Shown in pieces: positions 47,083 to 57,465 of a stretch of 64,000 nt of DNA. The DNA is from Macropodus opercularis (lineage: Eukaryota; Chordata; Actinopteri; Anabantiformes; Osphronemidae). The stretch is taken from the NCBI GenBank assembly GCA_030770545.1, contig CM061105.1:2897001-2961000 (forward strand), given 5' to 3'. A model generated the notes under the pieces. The model saw only the letters and a list, made by a program, of their open reading frames with translations, had not been told where the DNA came from and searched no databases. Position numbers and translations under genes: made by a program. The first letter of the stretch is position 1, and each line of letters starts with the position of its first letter.

Positions 47083-47325
47083 GGGCAGCAGTGGCTCAAC
47101 AGTAGAGCTGTTCGCCACCATTAGTAAGATTGGTAGTTCGATTCCTGGCTTCCCCAGTCATGTGCCGAAGGTGTCCTTGGGCAAGACACTGAACGCAAAG
47201 CTGCATAGCAGCTCTGCTACCGGTGTAAAAATGTGTTTGTGTGTGCGATTGGGAATGAGGTGCAGTGTCAAAGCGCTTTGAGTACCAATAGATAGAAAAG
47301 CTTTACAAGTGTAGACCATTTAATC
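47083..47325 (+). mobile_element. tRNA-headed SINE, near full length
   Basis: GGGCAGCAGTGGCTCAACAG (A-box side), GGTAGTTCGATTCC (B box at about 47130-47143), GTGTCCTTGGGCAAGACACT, CAAAGCGCTTTGAGTACC. Same family as 29520-29740, opposite strand. Confidence 0.88.
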
Positions 47326-47439
47326 TTTTCTGATATTCACCAAATCGCATCTTACTCCTTACTTTTATTAAGCCATGAGTTCTTTCTTTTGTCATGCCTA
47401 AGACCTGGAACATGAATGTATAGGTTAATAAAATAAAAT

Positions 47440-47965
47440 TTCGGCCCTGCTTAAGGCCCTAACATGTGTAGTGGTCAGAAGAAAGCAAACAAAAAAGGTC
47501 AAAGCAATACAATGAAACTTATCTTGGCTCTGGACAACTGGGAAGCCAACGCCAATATGCCTGCTGTGCGGGGAAAAGTTCTCCAAGAGTGCTGTGGATT
47601 CTTCAAATCGACAACACAGACTATTATTATTACTATTTTTTTTTTTACAATGCACGAACCATCGGAAAAATAGGCAGTGCTACCAAGACGAGTGAGAGAG
47701 CTCTTAACGCTAAAGTTGCTGATCTCATTGCTAAATCTAAGCAGCCACACACTGTGGCAGAGACATTTATACTGCCTACCTGCAAACTGCTTGCTGGCGC
47801 TGTAAAAAAAAAAAAAAGAAAAAAAAGCACAAAGCCCTCTATCAAATAAATTTAGACTAGATTTTTATTATATAACTTTGTTGTGGTATTTTTGTTTGGT
47901 GGTGTGCTGTGTGATATTTCGTAAAATATATGTGCCATGGCTCAAAAAGGTTGGAAAACGCAGTG
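47440..47965 (+). pseudogene. hAT transposase fragment with 3' terminal repeat
   Basis: The frame encodes TSERALNAKVADLIAKSK then QPHTVAETFILP (about 47686-47780), an N-terminal segment typical of vertebrate ZBED-type hAT transposases. The rest of the catalytic domain is missing, replaced by an A-rich tract. The right end GGTTGGAAAACGCAGTG (47948-47964) resembles a hAT terminal inverted repeat. No left end was located. Confidence 0.7.
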
Positions 47966-48626
47966 TCCACGCAGTGACAAGATATGATGAGATATGACAA
48001 CAGGGCTATCATCTCCTAATTCTTTACAAGTTGTTTTGTGCCACAATGTAACCAAACCGTGATCCTTCTATATCAATAAGCATGTGTGTTCGTGTTTTTC
48101 CCATTTATATTATATATGAGGTGTGTGGTCATGTAAAAGTAAGACTATATGTCATGTGTTGATGATTAGAAACGTGTACAGTACAACTGCTGTTATATCA
48201 GCAGCACAGATATACAGTATATCGCACATTTGGGGGCTTTGCATGTGTACTTTCAACATAAGCAACATTTTAGACATGAAGTCCATATAAAGTAGAAATA
48301 ACGTATCAAAGACTACAGTAGAAGTCACTATTACTTTTCTATTTTAATCCCTGTGGCTCTCATTTCTGTTGTGCAGTGACACAGTAATTTGGCACAATTA
48401 GAAATATGTTAAATTTGTGGGTGAGGGGGAGTGCAATTAAAGCCATGTCAGTGAGTGAGTGTGAAATGGACCAGGCATCTTTTAAGTATACACTGATGCC
48501 TTACACACACAAACACACACAACCCATCTATGCTGCATCTGACCCCTTCACAAGCAGAAGAACTGCTACAACTACATGGTGTGTGACACAGTGGGCCAAA
48601 TAAAGAATGACTGGTTGGCTGAGGCC
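47966..48626. other. Anonymous DNA, no gene seen
   Basis: Nothing recognised apart from a CA patch near 48505-48520. Confidence 0.5.
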
Positions 48627-50930
48627 AGCATAGATAGATAGATAGTGCTCGCCAGTTGGTGCAGCATCCATAAAACGTCAAAATAATACGTAAAGTAAAT
48701 TGCTAAAAAAAACAAAACTAAAACAATAATAAATTGAAATAAATACACCTAAAAACCCACACATATGTCAATCATTTCATTGGTCCAGACTTAGATTTTG
48801 CATTATTTTTTAGCAGCATTCAGAGCGGTTATTGCAGTTGGATTAATACTTTGCTTGAGTCTGTTTGTCCTTGCTTTACATAGTATGTACTGTCTGCCTG
48901 AAGGCAACAGTTCGAACAGGGAGTGGCCAGGGTCAAGTGTCTTGACTATATATGACTATAATGTTCAGTGCTTTTTTGAGGCAACAGGAGTTGTGTAGGT
49001 TTTCCAGTGTGGGGAGAGGGCAGCCAACAATCTTCTGAGCGGTGTTGATGACCCCTTGGAGCGCTTTGCATTATTCTCTCTTTGCATTATTATTGCTTTC
49101 CTCTGAGCCACTGTGCAGCTGGTGAACCAAATGCATATGCAGTACGTTTAAATACTTTCTAGGCTCCAGGACAGACTCTCCTCTATGTGCACTCCCAGGA
49201 AGCGGAAGTCCGACACCCTCTCCACACGGTCTCTGCCAATGCGTAATAGTGGAATGTCTGTCTTTTTCCTCCTGAAGTCTATTATGAGTTCTTTGGTTTT
49301 TGAGGTGTTGAGGAAAAGGTTGTTGGTTGAACACCATATCGACAGCTGCCCCACCTCATCTCTGTAGGCAGACTCATCCCCGTTACAAATGAGCCCCACC
49401 ACTGTAGTGTTGTCTGCAAACTTGTGGGAGAATGGTGTTGACAGCTGAGCTGTAATACACAAACAGCATCCGCACGTAGCTCCCCTGCCGCTCCAGGTGT
49501 GACAGTGCGGCATGTAGTACTGTTGGTATGGTGTCCTCTGTGGATCGGTTTGCTCTGTAAGCAAACTGGTGTGGGTCAAGTCTTGAGGGCAGGCTTGCTG
49601 TTATGTTATGACTACGGACCAGTTTTTCAAAGCACTTCATCACGACTGAGGTGTGTGCCACTGGTTTGTAGTCGTTGAGGCTGGAGATGTGGGGCTTCTT
49701 GGGCAGGGGGACAATGGTGGAGGACTTCAGGCCTGTGCCAGGGATTGGTTGAGATTTTTGTGAAAACGTCAGTCCGCTGGTCTGCACAGTCCCTCGGCAC
49801 TCGTCCTGGGACACCATCAGGACCAGTTGCCCTCCTCGGGTTGACGGCTCGCAGGTGCATCTCACCTTGTATTGCTCCAGACTGAGGATCGTGCTGCTGT
49901 GCACCGTGTGGTGTAGCTGCGCCCCCTCGGGTGCAGTAACTTCAAAGCAAGCAAATAAGGTGTTCAATTTCTCTGCTAATGTGAGGTCACCTTCAGCAGC
50001 TTTGACGTTGGTCCTGTAGTTGGTGAGGTGCTGGACGCCCTGCCACACCTGCTGGCTGTTGTCACTGTCCAGGTGACCCCCAATTCTCATCCTGTAGTCT
50101 GCTTTGGCCTCTCTGATGCCTCTCTTCAAGTCGGTTCGGGCTGCGCTGTAGAGACCTGTAGGTGTTGTTCTTCTTCCGGGTCATCCAGGGCTTCTGGTTG
50201 ATGTATACCCTGATGCGTTTGTACACTGTGACAGTGTCTATGCAGTTCTTGATGCAGCACAGTACGCTGTCTGTGAACCTCTCCAGGTCCTGATGTTGAA
50301 AGACCTCCCAGTTGGTCCTGTCAAAGCAGTCCTGCAGCTGCTGAGAGGCACCATCTGGCCACGTGGCAACAGTCTTTGTGATGGTGGGAGCCATTTTCTT
50401 GACGGGGGCATATGCGGGAATTAGCAGCAAGGACAGGTGGTCAGACTGGCCCAGGTGTGGTAGTGGTCTGGCCCTGTAGCCCAGTTTGATGTTAGAATAG
50501 ACCTTGTCCAGAGTCTTCTCTCCCCTAGTAGCGCACTTAACATGCTGGTGGAACTTAGGTAGCGCTGCCTTTTAAGTCCGCATGATTAAAATCCCCTGCT
50601 ATGATCTGCACAGCGTCAGGCTACGCCACCTGCGCCTCCTTCCCGCTGGGATGATAATCCATGGAGAGCTGGGGCTCCTCGCTACTCCCACTGGGATGTT
50701 GTGCAAGCGTATAAACACGCTTGTTACGCTCCCTTCGTAGCATACTCCGATTTTAAGGAGACTGTGTCGGCTGTAGATGTTTTTCACCAGACCGAATGTA
50801 CACAAAACATACAAAAACATCCAAACATAGCAACAACGACTGAGACGCCTAGCTGCCGCAACTGTGTGCGCTGGCATCTTGAACCTCCAGGTTTTCCCTG
50901 TTTGCTGCATTGAGTGTAGCATGAGTGTAA
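48627..50930 (-). pseudogene. L2/Rex1-like LINE, near full span but internally deleted
   Basis: Read on the minus strand from 50922: an ORF2 N-terminus with VFIRLHNIPVGVARSP and a basic GRRRRWR stretch; a gap removing most of the APE endonuclease; its end (AGDFNHADLK near 50600, then SDHLSLLL near 50445); the linker (RTNWEVFQHQDLERFTDSVL, KPWMTRKKN); the longest open frame of the window, 50129-49383 (KRGIREAKADY, RQVWQG-like, LNDYKPVAHTSVVMKCFEKL, DPHQFAYRANRSTEDT, VYYSSAVNTIL); and, after a second deletion through the palm, FADNTTVVG (normally FADD), LNTSKTKELIIDFRRKKTD and FRFLGVHIEESLSW. C-terminal scraps (INTAQKIVGCPLPTLENL, ELLPSGRQY) run to about 48830. The 3' UTR ends in GATA/TATC units at 48630-48650. 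Stops, frameshifts and the lost catalytic Asp make it inactive. Confidence 0.93.
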
Positions 50931-51795
50931 AGCCTTATTAGTTTAATCCTCACTCATTTGTTCTGCCTCCTAAACTCTAATATAGTATGCTGGCATAATG
51001 CTGTAGCAAAGTACTTGTGATGCGGATTTGTCCGCTTTGTCTGTACTTTCTACTGTATTGTAACATAATAAAACATAATTATCATAATAGCTTATTAGCC
51101 ATAACAGTTTTCAGTTTCTTCTTGCCATGAAACTATTTTGTTAATGACTCCTTTCATCTTTCCTTGCTTATAATTCTATTTATCATTCTTATATTCCTTA
51201 TGTCTAGCTGTCTTGCATTTATTCCCTTATTCCATTCCAAGCACATAAACATTTTACTAATGTAGCACTCTTTATGCTTCCTTTAACTTTTCCAATGCCC
51301 TCTATTTTCCCTCAATTTTTAGGCCTATAACAGACATGGTGATTTATGAAAACACTCAGGTAGGTAAACGAATGTCAGCACAAACAGTAGCTCCCTTGGG
51401 AGGATGACTCTCTCTTTCATTTTATTACTTACAACTCTACTACAGTCCATCCCTTATAGGTCCTGTCATTGACAGTTCCAAACAAAATAACCTGCTGTTG
51501 TGCAAAATAGGGCAGTTATAAAGTATGCATCACAATAACAAATATGTGAAAGTATGTGATTCTTTCAATCACCCCCACCAATGAACATATGTTGTCCAGT
51601 GAAAAGGCCATGTGCATAGCTACTGTATTTGACATTCTAGAAAAGATCTAAATTGATATGTAACCATTAAGTAATAAGCATTCAGGCAAAACAAACAGCT
51701 GAGCATTTTAATAAATCTCTCTTTAACATCTCTCTTTGAATAATATCAATGCATGTGCAATGGACTAATGTTTGTCAATTTACAATTGGGTGAAT
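50931..51795. other. Anonymous DNA, no gene seen
   Basis: No repeat family or frame was recognised. Confidence 0.5.
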
Positions 51796-52085
51796 TCAGA
51801 ACAGGCTCTCAACTTTGATGTACCATATCATTTGACTATAATTATGATAGTAATTAGATAGATAGCTGGATCTGCAAGGTGGTGACTGAACCATGGAGAG
51901 TGCATGGTAGGTGGCCCTGGAGAGCAGTGCATTGGTATGCGTTAGCCAGAAGGTAAATAAAATACAAGACCCTGCAAGCTCAAAGGCAGAAGTAATTAGA
52001 GGAAGTGGGTAATGATTTTTTATGATGAAAGAAGTTAAGACTCTGAAATCAATGTGGGGATGCAGGTTCACTAGGAATGTTCTAA
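51796..52085 (-). pseudogene. Ty3/Gypsy reverse transcriptase fragment
   Basis: On the minus strand from 52071, NLHPHIDFRVL and IIKNHYPLPLITSAFEL match the conserved RT fingers of fish Gypsy elements (family pattern: CIDYRGLN, then NRYPLPL). Downstream the frame is shifted by a short deletion where the first catalytic motif (FTKLDLRNAYH in the family) should be; only the TTTACCT and CGCATACCA nucleotides remain. No long terminal repeats, protease, RNase H or integrase were recognised. It is a dead fragment. Confidence 0.75.
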
Positions 52086-52779
52086 TAAATAGGACTTGTG
52101 GTGGTTCCTGAAATAATGTTGGACTGGGTAGGCCTAGTGGGTGATTGACACAATAAGAGAACCATTAAGTTCACGTCTGAAGTTCTTGGGGAAAGAGGGT
52201 AGAGCGCAGGTGAGACTGTTATGTATTCTGCTGGAAGTACGTGCAAATACTTTTAGTGGGCCCAAAATGATTAAGAAGCCAAAAAGATATTAAACTAAAC
52301 AAAACTGATCAAGAACATTTGGAAACAAGCAAATAACCTGGCAGGGAGGTAAGCTTAAAAGGGAGAACCTACAGAACTGCAAAGGCAGATGAGATGGAGA
52401 TGAGGGAGACCTTTCCTGTCATTATGGGAACCTGGAAGAGGCTGTAGAAAGTGCTGCATGGTAGTGAAGGTCAAAGGAGAGATGGTGGACTGGCATCTAC
52501 CAGAGCTGGGAGTTCTAACTGTGGCACATGACTAGAGCAGATGGCGAGGACAAGAAATAGAACTGACGCATGCAAGTGAAGGTAAAGGGGCAGTTATGTC
52601 CCCAAGCAACAGGTAGGAAGGCAGGTCTCCTTTCTGAACGGAAAGTAAGTTATGCAAGTATCTGCTATGAATGAAGTACATGGATAAGTTAGTGTTACTG
52701 GGTGTAGTTAAAATGACATTCTGACGACCAACAGATACGTAGTTGCACTGGTGTTTAATCTGATCTGAACTGATCACTG
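52086..52779. other. Anonymous DNA upstream of the Gypsy fragment
   Basis: This could hold more degraded Gypsy sequence (5' of RT on the minus strand), but I could not recognise any motif. Confidence 0.4.
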
Positions 52780-52833
52780 ATCAAGGAAAGAGGACAAGCG
52801 AGAACGTTTTCTCGCTTGTCCTCTTTCCTTGAT
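52780..52833. repeat. Perfect 25-bp inverted repeat, 4-base loop
   Basis: 52780-52804 (ATCAAGGAAAGAGGACAAGC...) pairs at 25 of 25 positions with 52809-52833; the loop is CGTT. Confidence 0.95.
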
Positions 52834-53376
52834 GACAAGTGAGACGTCACAAGGATAGCGGTACTTGACAAACATTGCATCTAACATGTGCTCGCTTTCT
52901 TTGATTGCTCCCAAAAGGTCTGTAATCGCTCAAACTGTTGGCCTTACCCGCTAGGCATTAATGGCGTCTGCATAAGCAACAGTTATGATAATATAATGAT
53001 CCATAACTACAGAAGCAGAAAAAAGATATAGAGAGAGAGACAAAAAGAGAGAGAAGATGGCATGGCAGCGATACACCTTAGTGAATTACGTTACAGGTCT
53101 TCCTAGCTCTATTCATCTGGGAACGATTTAGCATGGTGTTCTCCCAATGAATTATAGAAAAAAGCCCATAATAAAGTGATAAATATATTTCTCAAGGAGA
53201 GCCACTGAGGCATTAGCTCAGACTGCTCTTTATCTAATATGGTGATTAATTTACAGCTTATGCTTGTGTACTTTCCAGACTGAATCAGGGAAAGGTAAGA
53301 GTGTGTCAGTGTGACCGGTGTACTTCTGCGGTGTGTTATTGAAGAGTCAGTGGATGGAATTATCTCCTTTTATTAT
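52834..53376. other. Anonymous DNA, no gene seen
   Basis: Nothing recognised; short GA run near 53033. Confidence 0.5.
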
Positions 53377-53546
53377 CTGATGCACAGAAAGAAACAAAAA
53401 CACACTTCGGTAACATCTGCCCGCTCCAGTTCCTCTCCCACCCGTTGTGACAAAACAAAAATACATAAAGTGTATACGTTTACATACCTGATGCACAGAA
53501 AAAAAAAAAAAAAACATTCCGGTAACATCTGCCCGCTCCAGTTCCT
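53377..53546 (+). repeat. Two-copy tandem duplication, ~111-bp period
   Basis: CTGATGCACAGAAA, an A-rich spacer and GGTAACATCTGCCCGCTCCA followed by GTTCCT occur at 53377-53434 and 53488-53546. The spacer has become a 16-A run in copy 2. Confidence 0.9.
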
Positions 53547-54157
53547 ACAACAGCTAGGCCAAAGTTAGCTTGATTGACTAACTATTTAAGCTAGCATCAG
53601 TGGGCAGCAAGTTACAGAGTGGCAGAAAATGAAGCAAAAATAAATTAACATATTCACATAAAACAGTAATGACAGGTATAATGACAATAAAGACATTAAG
53701 TAACGAGTAGAGACGAGACGAGTAAAACAGCACCCACGTCTCCCACAGCAGGATCGTACAGAAAGGGAAAAGTCAGGGGCTGCAACCCATATATATTGCC
53801 AATGAAAATAACACACCAACAAAGAAGAAATAATAAAAAAGGACTTCTTCTATGCTTCATCAGGTATTAAACTCAAACCGATGCTACAAACACATTTTGT
53901 GTAATTATAATGAAAGTATACAAGTATAACCAGGTTACATCAGTATGTTCACATGTTAAGAATGAAAGGAACTGGAAATAAGAGCAAAGATGAACATTTC
54001 TAATTTATTGCATGTACATTTGTTGTGACTGTGTGTTTGAGCCTTCATTTGCATTAACACAAATACATGTATATTGACTATAATTTTACTCCTGCTCTGA
54101 TAAATATTATTAAGGTGAACAGAGCTTACTTGCAGTGACCAAAGCTATGCAAAAAAG

Positions 54158-54202
54158 TTTACAGCCTGCGGTCCTACTACTTTTACAGCCTGCGGTCCTA
54201 CT
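54158..54202 (+). repeat. 24-bp tandem duplication
   Basis: TTTACAGCCTGCGGTCCTAC occurs at 54158 and 54182. A separate CCAGCC(A/G)TAGGATTT pair sits at 54237 and 54269, either side of a T tract. Confidence 0.9.
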
Positions 54203-54286
54203 CTTTTCGTTGACACTTGCTGTCATCAGTCTAATTCCAGCCATAGGATTTCTTTTCTTTTTTTTCATCCAGCCGTAGGATTTCAA

Positions 54287-54545
54287 GGGCAGCACGGTGG
54301 TGTGGTGGTTAGCACTGTCGCCTCACAGCGAGAAGGTCCCGGGGTCTCCTGCTTCCTCCCACATTTCAAAGACATGCAGTTAGGTTAATTGGAAAAACTC
54401 GTAGTTGTGAGTGTGCGCGCGACTGGTTGTGCGTCTATATGTGGTCCTGTGACGGACTGACAACCTGCCCAGAGTGTACCCTGCCTCTTGCCCAAAGACA
54501 GCTGGGATAGGCTCCAGCGTACGAAGAAGTGGTAGAAAATGAGTG
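54287..54545 (+). mobile_element. SINE, the most complete copy in the window
   Basis: The head GGGCAGCACGGTGGTGTGGT with GTTAGCACTGTCGCCTCACA is a tRNA-like A-box region. The B box is degenerate (GGTCCCGGGGTCTCC). Body: TTCCTCCCACATTTCAAAGA, GCAGTTAGGTTAATTGGAAA. Tail: GTGACGGACTGACAACCTGC and GACAGCTGGGATAGGCTCCA, which matches L2-type LINE 3' ends and would let the SINE borrow L2 machinery. Other copies lie at 1, 8908, 11716, 14205, 24250, 32536, 44680 and 57345. Confidence 0.92.
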
Positions 54546-57344
54546 AGAGATAACGCGGCAGACTGTGGTAAGACACACTATGGCAAACTATGAAAAGACA
54601 GACATATGGCATACTGTGAAAAAGGCAGAACTGCAGCAAACTAAGACAAGGCGTATAACAAAGAAGCACAAAGCACAAAAACATAGTCTAAATGGCCTGG
54701 ATTCTGTTGTGAGCTGGAAGAGTTTTTGGTGAGGCTTGGGGAGCTTGTTGGAGTGAATGGGGTGAGGTTTTGTATTTCCCGTTTTATTTAGCTGCTTGGA
54801 TTTGGTCAGAGGACAGCGGGTTGTACATTGTTTAAAAATCTGTAGCTCACAGATTTTTAGGGTACACCTTAACGTTATGTAATCTTTAACTTCATTCAAA
54901 AGCCTAGCATGGATTTCCTTTCTGAAGATTTGCTGCGAAACACTAACATCATATTCGTAAAAAAAGGAACAAACTTTGTAATGATAAGCGGACTGAAAGC
55001 AATGATGTAGATTCACAGGGCCCTAATGATGGCATTTGCTAGTGCATACATACAGTACAGAGACATTTCTTTCTTCCTAGGGGGTTAATTAAAGAAGTCC
55101 CAGTCTTTTTAGCACTGCCATCATTCTTAGCTCTAGTGAGAAGGAATGGAAGTCTCTCCATCGTTTTCTTCTTCTCTCTCCTCATCTTTCTTCTCTATTT
55201 ACAAGACTGGCTTATTAGCCCTGCAGTTTCTTGTCCTCACTAGAAGTCATTTTTGTTTGTGTTCTGTGTGCACTGGCAGCCACGCTGCCTCCCCATCAAC
55301 TAAACCTCTCTCCCTAGTTTGTGTCTAATGAGCAGCCACTAATGACGCATCTTTGTGTGAGCATGTGCGTATGTGTGTTACTGTATACGTTCCGTGTGTC
55401 TGTTTTAAACAACCAAGGCGCTAGTTAGCAGTGTGGGTGTGTCCCATAGTAGCTAGTTTTTATTCGATGTGTCACTGATGTACGGCACGAGAGGTCGTGG
55501 GGTCAGACCAATTACTTCCTTGTTGAGAGATGTCCGCTCTTTGATTTGCCGATTCCAAAGGTTGCCAGGGTTCTGAGGGTTCTGCTAGGGGGTGTGAGGG
55601 GTCTGCTCAGCACCGATTAAGGAGGTGTTAATTGGAGCATGTTGTTTGGACCAGGCAAGGTGTGTGACTGTATAGGGGTGTGGGTGTGTGTGGTCATTTG
55701 TCATGCATTAATATTGCAATTTGTTTGTGCATGAAAAGATACCTTGTACTGTACTTGTTGAGAAAGACCATGAACACTCAACATCAGGGCTTAATGGTTT
55801 TACCTGTGGCTTCAGTCATTTTGACATGTGCTACAGTCCTTTTAATTGTAAGTTTTAAATAGGCCTCACTTTCCTTCTACCCCAAAGACAAAAGACATGG
55901 CATTATGTCTCACATAAGTCTCTCCTAACCATAATTAAAAACACCATCTGCAGCAACATAGCCCACTGACTGAATTACCCACAGGCAATGCTGCATAAGC
56001 CAATGTATACTGAATAAAAAGTCTAAATTAGGTTATTTGCTTTTGTGTCTGTTTCGTTCTAATCTGCATTTGCACATCATAGAAAAGGCCCATCCACCCA
56101 GTGCTTTATTTTACATGCCATGATGTAAACATCTCAATATTTTAACCTCATTTGTGTCAGAAGAGCTGAATCATACTGTATGACACAACATATGAATGCA
56201 TAGTCTGGTATAAAATAGTGTTGGGTTTGGTTCCCTGCGATTACATTTGACAACTGTCACAACTGAAACAGATCTCAAGCCAGAGTGGCATTCCACATGT
56301 AGTAGAACCAAGAATAATTGTCAGAAGCTTGGAGGTGGATAATCTTACCAAGACAGCTGTTAGACATTTTGTTAAAAAAAATCAGGCTTTTTGTATTTCA
56401 CAAAATTAAATTAATTATTTTTTTTGTTATTTGATGCATGATAACTTTATACACACTATTTGTACCGTAAACCAGAAAGGTGCTGGACACGGAATAGCAG
56501 CAATTCAACCTGGACACAGTGTCTCATTCATAACAACATTCCAATAAGCAGTATGTGAAGAATGAATATCATTCACATCCTCTGCCTATTTACAGATGTT
56601 TTTTTAGTTTACACTTTATTATTACTGGTTACATGCACGATTACTGTTATTATGTATCTGTACTGTGGATGTATCAGTGTGACTGTCATCTGGAGTGAAC
56701 AATTTGCCATTAAATGAGCTTTGGGGCACACACACAAATACATATCAGTCTGTGTGGTGTGTGCATGATGGTGTGTCTCGTCAACACAGCACAATTTGGT
56801 GTGTGTGATGAGGTATCGAACTGGGCAGCTTCTCACTGGACTCGTTTCACTTGTCATAAAACATACTCCCTTTATTGGCCTGGCTATCCACACACAAACA
56901 CACATCAAGCACTTAGTGCCATGTCCCCCCTTAATCCACTTCTAACAGAACAATCTCCTGGGCTTTGGCTTGAATAGCTCAGTGTGTATGTGTGTGTGTG
57001 TGCTCTGATGAGGAACAATTTTGTGTTCTCATCAACAAAGTGTGTATTTAAACTACAGGGTACTCTAAAAAGATTGCAGAAGGACCAGTGACAGAGGGAG
57101 TTGAGCAAATAGGAAGGGAGGGGTGAAATATAACTCCTTCAAGAAAGGTTGTGTGTTCATGAATTCTGACTAAAGTGCCTCAAGGAACATGTTTGGTTTA
57201 TTATATATACATCAACTATCAATCTGACAACATCAGTAACTGTGTGAAATTGAAAAGTTAAATGTTTGTTACACTTAAAAACAGGGAGATTAATCAGATA
57301 CATGCTTACAAGTATGAAAACTAAAAAAACAACAAAGTAGTCTA
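54546..57344. other. Anonymous DNA, no supported gene
   Basis: A 142-codon minus frame (54588-55016) begins inside the SINE flank and has a Cys/Phe-rich end; no domain was recognised. One candidate regulatory stretch is listed separately at 55410-55665. Confidence 0.45.
55410..55665. promoter_or_regulatory. Candidate conserved non-coding element (motif based)
   Basis: GC-balanced and repeat-free, with GTGTCACTGATGTACGGCAC, CAGACCAATTACTTCC, CTTTGATTTGCC and GGTGTTAATTGGAGC. No open frame fits. Conservation is untested. Confidence 0.2.
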
Positions 57345-57465
57345 CCTGTGATGAACTGTCAACCTGTCCACGATGTACCGTCTTTTGACCAAATGGCAGC
57401 TGCGATTGGTTCTTGCATCTACTGTGACCCTTACAAGGATAAACAGTTCAGATGATGAGTGACTT
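57345..57465 (+). mobile_element. SINE/L2-type tail fragment
   Basis: CCTGTGATGAACTGTCAACC, GATGTACCGTC, GGCAGCTGCGATTGGTTC and GATAAACAGTTCAGATGATG give a degenerate tail. Confidence 0.7.

Noticed and set aside
47128..47145. tRNA-like B box
   Set aside because: It belongs to a SINE head; no tRNA cloverleaf or anticodon arm can be folded around it.
49185..49367. Plus-strand frame inside the 2.3-kb LINE
   Set aside because: Antisense shadow of LINE ORF2.
54588..55016. 142-codon minus-strand frame as a gene
   Set aside because: No recognisable domain, no splice or promoter context, and Cys/Phe-rich ends typical of random AT-rich translation; kept only as a note.
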